A stretch of 64,000 nucleotides of DNA, taken from positions 310,001-374,000 of the forward strand of contig NZ_JNXG01000018.1 in the NCBI RefSeq assembly GCF_000717025.1, given 5' to 3'. Position numbers and translations under genes: made by a program. The notes beneath the pieces are model-generated. The model had not been told where the DNA came from. It made no database searches and saw only the letters and a program-made list of their open reading frames with translations. This document shows positions 54,512-63,447 of the stretch, piece by piece (the stretch's first letter is position 1; each line of letters begins with the position of its first letter). The DNA comes from Streptomyces atroolivaceus (lineage in GTDB: Bacteria > Actinomycetota > Actinomycetes > Streptomycetales > Streptomycetaceae).

Positions 54512-55255
54512 GGCTACGGCCCCCCGTCCGCGGTCACTGTCCCGTGCTCCGGGGGCGTGCGCGCTGAGCCTGCCCCGCCCCGGTGTGTGGTCTCCCGGGA
54601 GGTATGGGTGGGCACCGTCGTGCTGAAATCGAGCCCTTCATTCCGGAGCCGGGCCCCCTCGTCTCGTTGCCCGGGGGGTGCGGGCGGAGCTGTCTGCGCG
54701 TTCGAGCCGTCAGCCGCTGTCCCAGTGCTTCTCGGCCGACCGTACGGGCATCGGCTCGGCCGGCCACGGGAGGCCGGCGGCGCGGTTTCGGTGAAGGGCG
54801 AACTGGGCGTCGCGCAGGTCGAGGGAGCGATACTTGTCGGCACACTTGAATGGTACGTCTGTTCGATTTGTTCACGCGAGTTGCCCACCGCTTTGCTGTG
54901 CCGGGCGCTCCGGTTCGTCCTCTTTTCCTGCGATGAGGGAGGCTGGGGCGCTCCGTGTCCGGCTCCGGCTCGTTCGGAGTCCCCCGGCGAGGCGGTCGGG
55001 CGGGGGAAGGCGGTCCCTGGGCGGAGTCGCGGACGTGGACGCTTGTTCTGCCGCGGGTGGCCCGCTGCGCGGAGGTCGCAGGCGGGAAGGTGATCGTCAG
55101 AGGCGTTTCGGCGCAGGCATCGCGCCGTCAGTGCGGACCTTCGCGTTGTAGGCCTGACCGGAGGCACCGAGATGTCCGCCGAGGCCGTCGGTACGATGTC
55201 TGCCCAAGTCATAATGCGGTGGACAGCCCTCCGTCGCCGGGCGACCATCTCCGCG
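54512..55255. other. Long intergenic stretch without a supported gene
   Basis: About 745 bp with no frame showing start signal plus conserved motif. The AT-richer spot near 54835-54900 could be a promoter remnant. Confidence 0.45.
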
Positions 55256-55834
55256 ATGGAAGACGACACGCACTCCCTGCCCAAACGCGTCCGGTTCGTG
55301 GAGCTCGGCGCGACGGCGCTGCGGGCGCTCGCTCACGGTGACCTCGCCGGCGGCAGCGCCGCCGCCGGGGTCGCCCTTGACGAGCACTTCGTCAGCGAGC
55401 GGGCCCGCTCGATCTTCGGTTATCGCGCTGAACAGCTCGCCGAGGACCCGTCGGCCGCGCCGTGGATCGCGCGGGCCGTGGTGTCCGAGCCGGACGGAGC
55501 CGTCGTCGGGGACGCAGGGTTCCACGGGCCGCCGGACGAGACCGGCATGGTGGAGGTCGGCTACACGGTCGTACCCGGGTACCGCCGCCAAGGCTATGCC
55601 CGCGCCATGCTGAGGGCGCTGCTCCTGCGGGCCGCCGCAGAACCCCAGGTCAAGACCGTGCGGGCCACGATCAGATCTGACAACGCCGCCTCTCTGGCAA
55701 CCATCGAAGGCTTCGGATTCACGCCAGTCGGCGAGCAGGGGGAAGAGCGAGACGGGCTTGAGATCGTCTTCGAGGTCCCGGCGGGCGCGCTTCGGGCCGA
55801 GGAGTTGTCCGGCTCGGATGAGCGGCCGAGCTGA
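55256..55834 (+). CDS. GNAT N-acetyltransferase
   Basis: 192 aa from ATG 55256, though the open frame begins at 55172. MVEVGYTVVPGYRRQGYARAMLRALLLRAA carries the RRQGYA acetyl-CoA loop and SDNAASLATIEGFGFTPVGEQGEERDG the C-terminal half. Related to RimJ-like proteins; substrate unknown. No clear Shine-Dalgarno, so the start is provisional. Confidence 0.85.
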   Translation: MEDDTHSLPKRVRFVELGATALRALAHGDLAGGSAAAGVALDEHFVSERARSIFGYRAEQLAEDPSAAPWIARAVVSEPDGAVVGDAGFHGPPDETGMVEVGYTVVPGYRRQGYARAMLRALLLRAAAEPQVKTVRATIRSDNAASLATIEGFGFTPVGEQGEERDGLEIVFEVPAGALRAEELSGSDERPS

Positions 55835-56144
55835 CTGGGCTCCTGCGGACCGTTCCCCTCCTGGTCACCGCCGTCTGCTGTCTGCCGTCCACCGGCGCGA
55901 GACGTCGACACCGGGAGGAGCAGCGCAAGCGGGTACTCGCCGACATGTTTTCCGGCTAGGCGGAGCGGCGTCCGTCCGTACCGGCCGAGGGCACCGTACG
56001 GTGCGTTCAAGGCCGTGTCCGGCTGGCGGGCGCCCTGTGGCGCCCATCTGCACCGGCTGACGGAGAAGATGCCCACCGAGGGCGTCCCGTCTCCGCCCCG
56101 TGACCGTTTCCCGGTGCCATCCCCCGAGGGCCCGGGCGACGAAG

Positions 56145-56181
56145 AAGCCCCCGGCTGCCGCACCAGCGCGGCCGGGGGTTT
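56145..56181 (+). terminator. Rho-independent terminator with T-rich end
   Basis: AAGCCCCCGGC and GCCGGGGGTTT form an 11-pair stem (AA/TT at its base) around a 15-nt loop, followed by TTTC. It lies about 310 bp after the GNAT gene and 400 bp before the hydrolase, so it may end the GNAT transcript. The gap 55835-56579 holds no gene. Confidence 0.7.
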
Positions 56182-56579
56182 CTCCACGCCCCCGAAGTGC
56201 GGGCTCCCATGTCCGCGTGAGCCGTCGCGCCGGCCAGGTTCTGCTGACAACCTGACAACCTCATCCGCACTGTGCCGCTGCCGGTAGACGCAGACAGCCC
56301 TCCGGAGTGGGGACGGAGTGCCCGGCTGTGGCATTCGAGGGCCGGATGAACACACAAACGGAAAGATCTATACCGGTTGCACCGGTGATCTTCGGCTGCG
56401 TAGTGTCCCCGTGGGATATCGGGCACCCGTTCGCACTGTCTCTGGATCGATACGCCGCGTTCAGCGGGGTGGCACCGGATGGAAGAAGACATCTCCGCAG
56501 CAGGCGTCACCCGGCAACGGACCGTTCCCCGGAGCGTGTTGCCGACGTGACGGCGGGGTCTCAGAGAGTGGGTAGACAT

Positions 56580-57437
56580 ATGCAGCCGACGTTCGTACTG
56601 GTCCATGGAGCCTTCGCGAACTCCTTCTCCTTCGCTCCCCTCCAGGCGGAACTCGGCCTTCTCGGGCACCGTTCGGTCGCTGTCGACCTCCCCGGCCACG
56701 GTTTCGGAGCAAGCTACTCGAGTGCCTACCAGGCGCCGCAGGACCTCGAGGGTCTCGCAGCAGCGCCCGGCTCGATCAAGGGCGTCACGCTGGCCGACAA
56801 CGTCACGCACCTGATCGGGATCCTGGAGCGGGCGAAGGAGAACGGCCCGGTGATCCTCGTCTCGCACAGCCGCGGCGGTGCCACGGCGACCGCTGCGGCC
56901 AACGCACGGCCGGACCTCATCGACCGCCTCGTCTACGTCGCGGCCTGGTGCCCGGTGGATCTGGACGTCAACGACTACTACGCCGAGCCCGAAATGGCCA
57001 CGGTCGATGCCGCGTCGCTGGGCCTGGCCATGGTCGGGAACCCGGCCGAGCTGGGCCTGCTGCGCATCAATTTCCGGACCTCGGACCCTGACGCCCTGGC
57101 GGCGTTCAAGGCGGCCTTCGTCGCCGACGGCACCGAAGAAGAGTTCTTGACCTTCCTGAACACCTTCCAGCCTGACGAGAACCTGGACGTAGGCACCTCG
57201 GCGGACCGGGCGCGGGCCGATTCCTGGGGCCGTGTCCCCAGGACGTTCGTGCGCCTGGCCGACGACGCGAGTATGCCGCTCGCCATGCAGGACCGGCTGA
57301 TCCGCGAGGGCGACGCGCTGACACCGGACAACCCGTACGACGTCCGTACCCTCGAGGGCAGCCACCTGAAGTGGCTGATCGCCCCGGCACCGGCGGCCCG
57401 GCTCCTGGGGGAGGTCGGTGCGCTCACATCCCGGTGA
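56580..57437 (+). CDS. Alpha/beta hydrolase (EstC-like)
   Basis: 285 aa from ATG 56580; the upstream open frame has no homology. MQPTFVLVHGAFANSFSFAPLQAELGLLGHRSVAVDLPGHG, nucleophile VSHSRGG, and a likely His in EGSHLKWLIAP near the end mark a common salicylate-esterase / methylesterase-like branch. LEGLAAAPGSIKGVTLADNVTHLIGILERA is typical. Soluble; substrate unknown. Confidence 0.88.
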   Translation: MQPTFVLVHGAFANSFSFAPLQAELGLLGHRSVAVDLPGHGFGASYSSAYQAPQDLEGLAAAPGSIKGVTLADNVTHLIGILERAKENGPVILVSHSRGGATATAAANARPDLIDRLVYVAAWCPVDLDVNDYYAEPEMATVDAASLGLAMVGNPAELGLLRINFRTSDPDALAAFKAAFVADGTEEEFLTFLNTFQPDENLDVGTSADRARADSWGRVPRTFVRLADDASMPLAMQDRLIREGDALTPDNPYDVRTLEGSHLKWLIAPAPAARLLGEVGALTSR

Positions 57438-57609
57438 GTCGGTCATGAGTTGTTCCCACTGCGCCGACCGTGCGGCCGGTGCCGCCTGAGGTCCTGAACG
57501 GTGAAACGGTCCGGGGCGGGAGGGTCCTGCCGGGTGCGGGGCCGGCTCGTCGTCCAGCCCTTGTTCAAGGCTGTTGATCTCGAAAGGATGAACCCCGGCC
57601 GGATTCCGT

Positions 57610-59643
57610 GTGCCGGAAGCGACAACCTCCCACGCTGCTGCTGTGCAAAAGACAAGTGGCGGTACGGACCGGGGCCCACGCGCCGGCAGCGCCCGCGTGG
57701 GGAAGCAGAGGCAGCCGCAGGAACCTCCGCGGAGTTCGGTGCGCCCGGGGGCGGAGGCCACGCGCCGGGCGCCTCTGGACGAGCAGGTGCGGTACTGGTT
57801 CGACAACACTCTCACGGGTGGGGTGGCAGGCCTGATCGGATGGCTCGCCGTTGCCTGCCTGGCCATCGTTGTGCCTCTGAGCGCGGTCCTGGTGTGGACG
57901 GACGACCGGGCTCCCGACGCCCTTTGGGCGAAGACGGCTGCGGTGTGGCGGACCGTAGGCCAGACGCTCAGACTGGGCGGTGAGGTCGGATCGCCTCTGC
58001 GTGTCGCCTTGTCTGTTCTGCTCGCCCTCGTCGCCCTCTTCTACGTGTCCACCCTCGTCAGTCTCATCACTGCTGCGATCACCGAGAAGCTCGTCGCTCT
58101 ACGCCTCGGGCACTCCACGGTCCTGGAAGAGGGGCACACGGTCGTACTCGGCTGGTCCGCCCAGATCCACACGGTGGTGACCGAGCTCGTCCTGGCCAAT
58201 GCCAACCAGCGCCGGAGCGCGATCGCGGTGCTGGCCGACCGGGACAAGACCGATATGGAGGAGGAGCTGAGTGCCGAAGCGGGGAGCACCGGGCGCACAC
58301 GCATCATCTGCCGCAACGGACGGCCCGCCGACCCGGCCGCGTTGGCACGGGTCAGTCCCGGCACGGCTGACGTCGTTCTGGTGCTTCCGCGCGACGAGCC
58401 GGACGAGGACGCGGAAATCGTCAAGAGTCTGCTCTCCCTCCGGGCCGCAGTGGGCGACGACTGCCGGGTGCGGGTGGTGGCTGTCGTCCGCGACGAGCGC
58501 TACCAGCTCGCCGCGCGTCTCGCGGCAGGTCCGGACGCGGTCGTCCTCGAGGTCGACGACATCACCGCCCGATTGGTGTCGCAGTGCGTCAGGCAGCCGG
58601 GCCTCTCTCTCGTCTACCAGGAACTGCTCGACTTCGCCGGGGAGGAGTTCTATGTCATCGACGCTCCGGCCTTGGCGGGTCAGGCTTTCGGCCGGGCACT
58701 GTTGGCCTACCGGAATGCCTGCGTGGTCGGTGTCGTACGGGCAGACGGCAGGGTGCAGCTGAATCCGGCGGTCGACTCGGTCGTTCTCCCGGGGGACCGG
58801 GTGGTCGTCATCGCGCAGGACGACGACACCGCGGTACCGGCCGACGAACCCGCGGCAATCGACGAGTCAGTGATCGTGTCCCGCCCACCGACGGTGGCGC
58901 GACCACAACGGCTGCTCCTGCTGGGGTGGAATCGCCGGGCCCGACGCATCGTCGCTCATCTGTCCGGCCATACCGGGGCGGGCTCCGTCCTCCATGTGGT
59001 GGCTGACGGAGGGGAACTGACGGGTCACCAGGTACGGGAGGCGGCCAACGAAGCCATCGGACTGGACGTCACCTTCCACCCCGGCGATCCCACCCTGCCC
59101 GAGACGGTGAACGGTCTGGATGCCGCCGGTTACGACGGTGTCATCGTCCTGGGGCCCGACCGTTCGGCGGGCAACGGGGCGCCGGATGACCGGGCCCTGG
59201 TCACACTGCTACTCCTGCGCGCCCTTGAACGCAGGACTGGGCGGGCGATCTCCGTGGTCACCGAGATGACCGACGACCGGAACAGGGCGATCGCGCCGGT
59301 CGGACCCGGTGCCGACTTCGTCGTCAGTGGCAAGCTGATCGGCCTCCTGATGGCCCAGATCTCCCAGAACTGGCGTCTGGCCGACGTTTTCGAGGGCCTC
59401 CTGTCTCCCGACGGCAACGGCATCCACCTCAGGCCGGCCGGTGACTACGTCCGGGAGGGGCATCAAGCCTCCTTCGCCACCGTCGTCGAGTCGGCGTCAC
59501 GCCGCGGGGAGTGCGCCATCGGTTACCGGAGCCGTGAGAGCGCGACAGTCGGGCCCGGCCATGGGGTCCGGGTGAACCCTGCCAAGACGGTGGTCCGGCG
59601 CTGGATGGCGGACGACGACGTCATCGTGATCACCGCACACTGA
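57610..59643 (+). CDS. CASTOR/POLLUX-type channel with tandem RCK domains
   Basis: 677 aa. Cytoplasmic Arg/Gln-rich head, two membrane helices (about 70-97, GLIGWLAVACLAIVVPLSAVLVW; about 135-160, LSVLLALVALFYVSTLVSLITAA), then RCK1 (HTVVLGWSAQIHTVVTELVLANANQRRSAIAVLADRDK) and RCK2 (RLLLLGWNRRARRIVAHLSGHTGAGSVLHVVADGG). The short RCK-linker motif AQISQNWRLADVFEGLLSPDGNGIHLRP is the CASTOR/POLLUX signature. In plants these nuclear ion channels conduct calcium; in bacteria the ion is unclear. GTG 57610 used, start uncertain within the head. Confidence 0.88.
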   Translation: MPEATTSHAAAVQKTSGGTDRGPRAGSARVGKQRQPQEPPRSSVRPGAEATRRAPLDEQVRYWFDNTLTGGVAGLIGWLAVACLAIVVPLSAVLVWTDDRAPDALWAKTAAVWRTVGQTLRLGGEVGSPLRVALSVLLALVALFYVSTLVSLITAAITEKLVALRLGHSTVLEEGHTVVLGWSAQIHTVVTELVLANANQRRSAIAVLADRDKTDMEEELSAEAGSTGRTRIICRNGRPADPAALARVSPGTADVVLVLPRDEPDEDAEIVKSLLSLRAAVGDDCRVRVVAVVRDERYQLAARLAAGPDAVVLEVDDITARLVSQCVRQPGLSLVYQELLDFAGEEFYVIDAPALAGQAFGRALLAYRNACVVGVVRADGRVQLNPAVDSVVLPGDRVVVIAQDDDTAVPADEPAAIDESVIVSRPPTVARPQRLLLLGWNRRARRIVAHLSGHTGAGSVLHVVADGGELTGHQVREAANEAIGLDVTFHPGDPTLPETVNGLDAAGYDGVIVLGPDRSAGNGAPDDRALVTLLLLRALERRTGRAISVVTEMTDDRNRAIAPVGPGADFVVSGKLIGLLMAQISQNWRLADVFEGLLSPDGNGIHLRPAGDYVREGHQASFATVVESASRRGECAIGYRSRESATVGPGHGVRVNPAKTVVRRWMADDDVIVITAH

Positions 59644-59979
59644 GAACGGGCCGCTGCGCTCGCACTCCAGCACCGGCGTACGTGCCGTCACACCTGGCAG
59701 GTCACCCCGCGACCGCACCTGATGTGGCCCGGGCGGAGACGGCCATGGTCAAGGCGGCGGCGGGTGCACCGGAACCGGGTTCCGCCGGCCTCACTTCAAT
59801 ACGGTCCGGACGATGTTTCCGGAGTGCGGGGTCCGGTTCAGTTCGGTGCGGATGTCCGCGACGCCCTGATCCGCCAACGCTCTGTTCTCCCGGAGACGGG
59901 GCTTGAGGGGTGCGGGTCGCCGGGTGATCCCGACCGCAGGGGCTGCACCGGCGCGAGGCGGAGTCCCGAGGGCTTTGGT
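59644..59979. other. Intergenic, no gene seen
   Basis: About 335 bp. Basic frames only; GAGGGC at 59968 belongs to the next gene. Confidence 0.5.
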
Positions 59980-60279
59980 ATGAAGACCACGATGACGTGG
60001 TGGTGGGCGGGCGCTCCCTTCATCCTGCTGGCCTCTGTGATCGCATCCGTCATGGGAACGCCGGAGGTGCGGGAGGACGTCGGCGGGATGTTCGGTCCGG
60101 CAGCTCTGATCAGTGCGGTGGCCGCGCCGGCCATGGGGTTCACCGTGGCGCTCGTAGGACGTCGGCAGCAAGCCCGCCGTCGCTTCGCCATCATGGGAGC
60201 CGTGTCCGGCGTGCCGGTCCTCCTCTTCCCGGTCTTCGGAGTGCTGCTCGCCGAGTGTCCTGATGGTCATCACTGCTAG
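59980..60279 (+). CDS. Small two/three-helix membrane protein
   Basis: 99 aa from ATG 59980 (GAGGGC upstream). TMTWWWAGAPFILLASVIASVMG, FGPAALISAVAAPAMGFTVALVG and IMGAVSGVPVLLFPVFGVLLAE look like three membrane-associated helices with a basic loop (RRQQARRRF). Family not recognised. The IS5 relic begins just after it. Confidence 0.7.
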   Translation: MKTTMTWWWAGAPFILLASVIASVMGTPEVREDVGGMFGPAALISAVAAPAMGFTVALVGRRQQARRRFAIMGAVSGVPVLLFPVFGVLLAECPDGHHC

Positions 60280-60289
60280 GGCGTGTCGC

Positions 60290-60460
60290 CAGGGCACCGC
60301 CCGCATCAGCAGTCATGCGCGGATGACAACTGCCTGACAGGCCTCGGCGGTCTCGTCGGGGGGTGGCGATGCCGCACCACTGCTTCAAGTGGTTGAAGCA
60401 ACGTTCCGCGACGTTGCGCTGCACGGCGGCAGATCTCCTCCCGCACGCCACCGAGACCAT
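60290..60460 (-). mobile_element. C-terminal relic of an IS5-family transposase
   Basis: On the minus strand RNVAERCFNHLKQWCGIAT (near 60418-60362) matches the IS5 transposase C-terminus (RNVVERCFNRLKQWRGIATRYD). After a frameshift the reading continues DETAEACQAVVIRA, a stop codon, then LLMR, the usual end (DKTAESYQAAVTLASLLMW). Frameshift and stop make it dead. Upstream frames to about 60840 give no confident transposase, and no terminal inverted repeats were found. Confidence 0.8.
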
Positions 60461-61276
60461 GACCGGGGTGCCGGGCTTTCTCTCCTTCTAGACCGAGCGC
60501 ATCGACGCCGGCGAGCACGGCGGCGACGTGGACCGCCTCTCCATGGGCATGGCCAGCGTCCGAACACGTTCCGTGCACCAACGCCGACGCGGGCGTCGAT
60601 GTAGCGCTGTCCGGTGCGGTGGCCGCTCTGCTCCGGCGCGGCATGGACGCCGGCCAGGCAGCGGACAGCTCTCCGGCATGGTGGAGTTGATGAAGCGGAG
60701 GTGTAACCGCGGCTCGACGCGCGCCCGTTGGTCTGGACGTGATCAGCCGGGGCCACTTGGCCGACGCCGAGCGGGTCGTGCCGGAGCGGCTGCTGCCGTC
60801 GACCGGCAACCGGTGCGGCCGGCGGCGGGATCACCGTCAGGTGCCAAGGGGCTTCGTCACCGGCTCGGCCGGGTGCAGTGGGGGAGTCACCGGAACTCTT
60901 CGGCAGTGGAAGACGGGTGGCATCGCATGCACGTCGACTACACCTCTGTGCGCGCCCACCACGCCGCTGAGGTCCCGACGCGGCACCGTGCGGTCATGCG
61001 GAATGAGGGCTCCACGAAGACCAGCCCGTGCCGCCGGCGCGGACGAGTACGCGGCTCCTCCTGGAGGAGGCGGTACGGCAGCCGAAGCCCCGGCCGGTCC
61101 GAACCGGCGCAGACGGCGCGCCGCAAGGGGCGTGGACACGGCAGGACAATGACCCGCCCGGTACGTCGCACGCCCTGCCGGCGACCGTGGGCCGCAGCAA
61201 GGATGAGCACACGGACCAGGCAAGCGGCTCCGCTCACCTGCCCTCGGCAGGTAGACATACGGTGGAAGGAACCACG
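60461..61276. other. Mixed relic DNA before mfnB
   Basis: About 815 bp between the IS5 tail and mfnB. It is GC-rich with only shadow frames and may contain more transposase sequence or other decayed DNA. GGAAGGA at its end is the mfnB ribosome-binding site. Confidence 0.4.
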
Positions 61277-62032
61277 TTGTTGCTGCTCATCTCTCCGGAC
61301 GGTGTCGAGGAAGCCCTCGACTGTGCGAAGGCCGCCGAACACCTTGACATCGTGGATGTCAAGAAGCCCGACGAAGGCTCGCTCGGGGCGAACTTCCCGT
61401 GGGTCATCAGAGAAATCCGCGCGGCGGTCCCGGAGGACAAGCCGGTCTCCGCCACCGTGGGGGACGTACCGTACAAGCCCGGTACGGTGGCCCAGGCCGC
61501 GCTCGGCGCGGCTGTCTCCGGAGCCACGTACATCAAGGTCGGCCTCTACGGATGTGTGACGCCCGAACAGGCCATCGAGGTCATGCAAGGGGTTGTCCGG
61601 GCAGTGAAGGACTATCGACCGGACGCGTTCGTCGTCGCCTCGGGCTACGCCGACGCCCACCGGATCGGTTGCGTCAACCCGCTCTCCCTGCCCGACATCG
61701 CCCGCCGCTCAGGTGCCGACGCTGCCATGCTCGATACCGCGGTCAAGGACGGGACTCGCTTGTTCGACCACGTGCCGCCCGATCTCTGCGCGGAGTTCGT
61801 CCGGCTGGCCCACGACGCCGAGCTGCTCGCCGCCCTGGCTGGCAGCATCAAGGTGGCTGACATCGGCACGCTGACCCGTATCGGCACGGACATCGTGGGA
61901 GTGCGCGGGGCGGTCTGCGAGGGAGGCGACCGCAACGCCGGAAGGATTCAGCCGCACCTGGTGGCCGCCTTCCGGGCGGAGATGGACCGGCACGCCCGAG
62001 AATGCGCAGCGGCCGTGGCCGCCGCGGGCTGA
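61277..62032 (+). CDS. mfnB: (5-formylfuran-3-yl)methyl phosphate synthase
   Basis: 251 aa; TTG 61277 lies 6 bp after GGAAGGA and gives [48 protein letters not shown]. That is the conserved start, with Lys29 matching catalytic Lys27 of the methanogen enzyme. MfnB joins two glyceraldehyde-3-phosphates into a furan aldehyde phosphate, the first step of methanofuran in archaea. The barrel continues [38 protein letters not shown] and [35 protein letters not shown]. First of an operon with aldehyde and alcohol dehydrogenases. Confidence 0.92.
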   Translation: MLLLISPDGVEEALDCAKAAEHLDIVDVKKPDEGSLGANFPWVIREIRAAVPEDKPVSATVGDVPYKPGTVAQAALGAAVSGATYIKVGLYGCVTPEQAIEVMQGVVRAVKDYRPDAFVVASGYADAHRIGCVNPLSLPDIARRSGADAAMLDTAVKDGTRLFDHVPPDLCAEFVRLAHDAELLAALAGSIKVADIGTLTRIGTDIVGVRGAVCEGGDRNAGRIQPHLVAAFRAEMDRHARECAAAVAAAG

Positions 62033-62041
62033 CCGCCGAGC

Positions 62042-63445
62042 ATGCCGACACGCTCGCCCAGCCCCGTGCCCGTGCTCCGCGATGAGTGCTTCGCCGTGCT
62101 CGACCCGGCGACGGGCGAAGCCTTCGCCGAGGCTCCCGACCAGCAACCGGACGAGTTGGACGCCGTCGTCAACCGGGCCCACGAGGCCTGGCGCGGCTGG
62201 CGGTCCGACTCGTCCGCCCGCACCCCCGCGTTGTTCGCGGCAGCCGATGCCGTGGAGGCGGCGGAGGCTGACCTCGCTTCCCTGCTCACCCGTGAACAGG
62301 GCAAACCCCTGTCCGAGTCGTACGCGGAGATCGCCCGTGTGGCGGCCCGCCTGCGCTACTTCGCCGAGCTCGACCCCGGCCGGCAACCGATCACAGACGG
62401 CAGGCCGGTACACGGCGAGATCCGTTGGCGGCCGCTGGGGCCCGTCGGCGCGATCGTCCCGTGGAACTTTCCCCTCCAGCTCGCGTCGGCGAAGTTCGCG
62501 CCCGCGCTCGCCGCAGGCAACACGGTGGTGCTCAAGCCCTCCCCGTTCACACCCCTCGCCACGAGGATGCTGGGGTCCGTCATCTCCACCGCCCTCCCCA
62601 AGGACGTACTGACGGTCGTCACCGGTCGAGAGCCCCTCGGCGCCCGGCTCGCCTCTCATCCGGGGATCCGCCACGTGACGTTCACAGGCTCGATCCCCAC
62701 CGGTCGGGCGGTCGCGGCCGGCGCGGCCGGCGCGCTTGCCCGGGTCACCCTGGAACTGGGGGGTAACGACGCCGCCATCCTGCTGGACGACGTGGATGTG
62801 GAGCGGGTCGCGGACCGTCTGTTCTGGGCGGCTTTCCGTAACTGCGGCCAGGTCTGCATGGCGGTGAAGCGCGTCTACGCTCCGGCCCGGATCTACTCCC
62901 AGGTGGTCGAGGCACTCGCGTATCGCGCGAAGACCGCAGTCGTGGGGGCCGGGCTCGACCCGGACTCCGAGATGGGGCCGGTCAACAACGCTCCCCAACT
63001 GGCCAGGGTCGAGGGTTACACGGCCCGGGCCCTGGCCGACGGTGCCCGAGCCGTGGCCGGAGGTCACCGGCTGGACCGACCTGGCTACTTCTTCGCCCCC
63101 ACGATTCTGGCCGATGTCCCGTCCCACAGCCCGGTGGTGACAGAGGAGCAATTCGGTCCTGTTCTGCCGGTGCTGCCGTACGGAAGCCTGGACGAGGCCG
63201 TCGAGGCGGCCAACGGCACCTGCTTCGGGCTGGGCGGCTCGGTATGGGGGACCGACCTCGACCGGGCCGAGGCGGTCGCCGACCGACTGGAATGCGGGAC
63301 GGCCTGGATCAACCACCACGCCGAACTTTCCCTGGCCCAGCCCTTCGCGGGCATCAAGGAAAGCGGAGTCGGTGTAGCGGGTGGGCTGTGGGGGCTGCAC
63401 GGGAACCTCAGGCCGTTCGTCGTGCACCGCCCGAAGGAGGCGTGA
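62042..63445 (+). CDS. NAD(P)-dependent aldehyde dehydrogenase in the mfnB operon
   Basis: 467 aa, ATG 62042, 9 bp after mfnB. Cofactor motif PWNFPLQLASAKFAPALAAGNTVVLKPSPFTPLA, catalytic Glu in LELGGNDAAILLDDV and catalytic Cys in FRNCGQVCMAVKRVY. It probably oxidises a furan aldehyde made downstream of MfnB to a furoate; that is inference from position. Length is normal for the ALDH superfamily. The AAGGAGG at its 3' end serves the next gene. Confidence 0.92.
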   Translation: MPTRSPSPVPVLRDECFAVLDPATGEAFAEAPDQQPDELDAVVNRAHEAWRGWRSDSSARTPALFAAADAVEAAEADLASLLTREQGKPLSESYAEIARVAARLRYFAELDPGRQPITDGRPVHGEIRWRPLGPVGAIVPWNFPLQLASAKFAPALAAGNTVVLKPSPFTPLATRMLGSVISTALPKDVLTVVTGREPLGARLASHPGIRHVTFTGSIPTGRAVAAGAAGALARVTLELGGNDAAILLDDVDVERVADRLFWAAFRNCGQVCMAVKRVYAPARIYSQVVEALAYRAKTAVVGAGLDPDSEMGPVNNAPQLARVEGYTARALADGARAVAGGHRLDRPGYFFAPTILADVPSHSPVVTEEQFGPVLPVLPYGSLDEAVEAANGTCFGLGGSVWGTDLDRAEAVADRLECGTAWINHHAELSLAQPFAGIKESGVGVAGGLWGLHGNLRPFVVHRPKEA

Positions 63446-63447
63446 CG

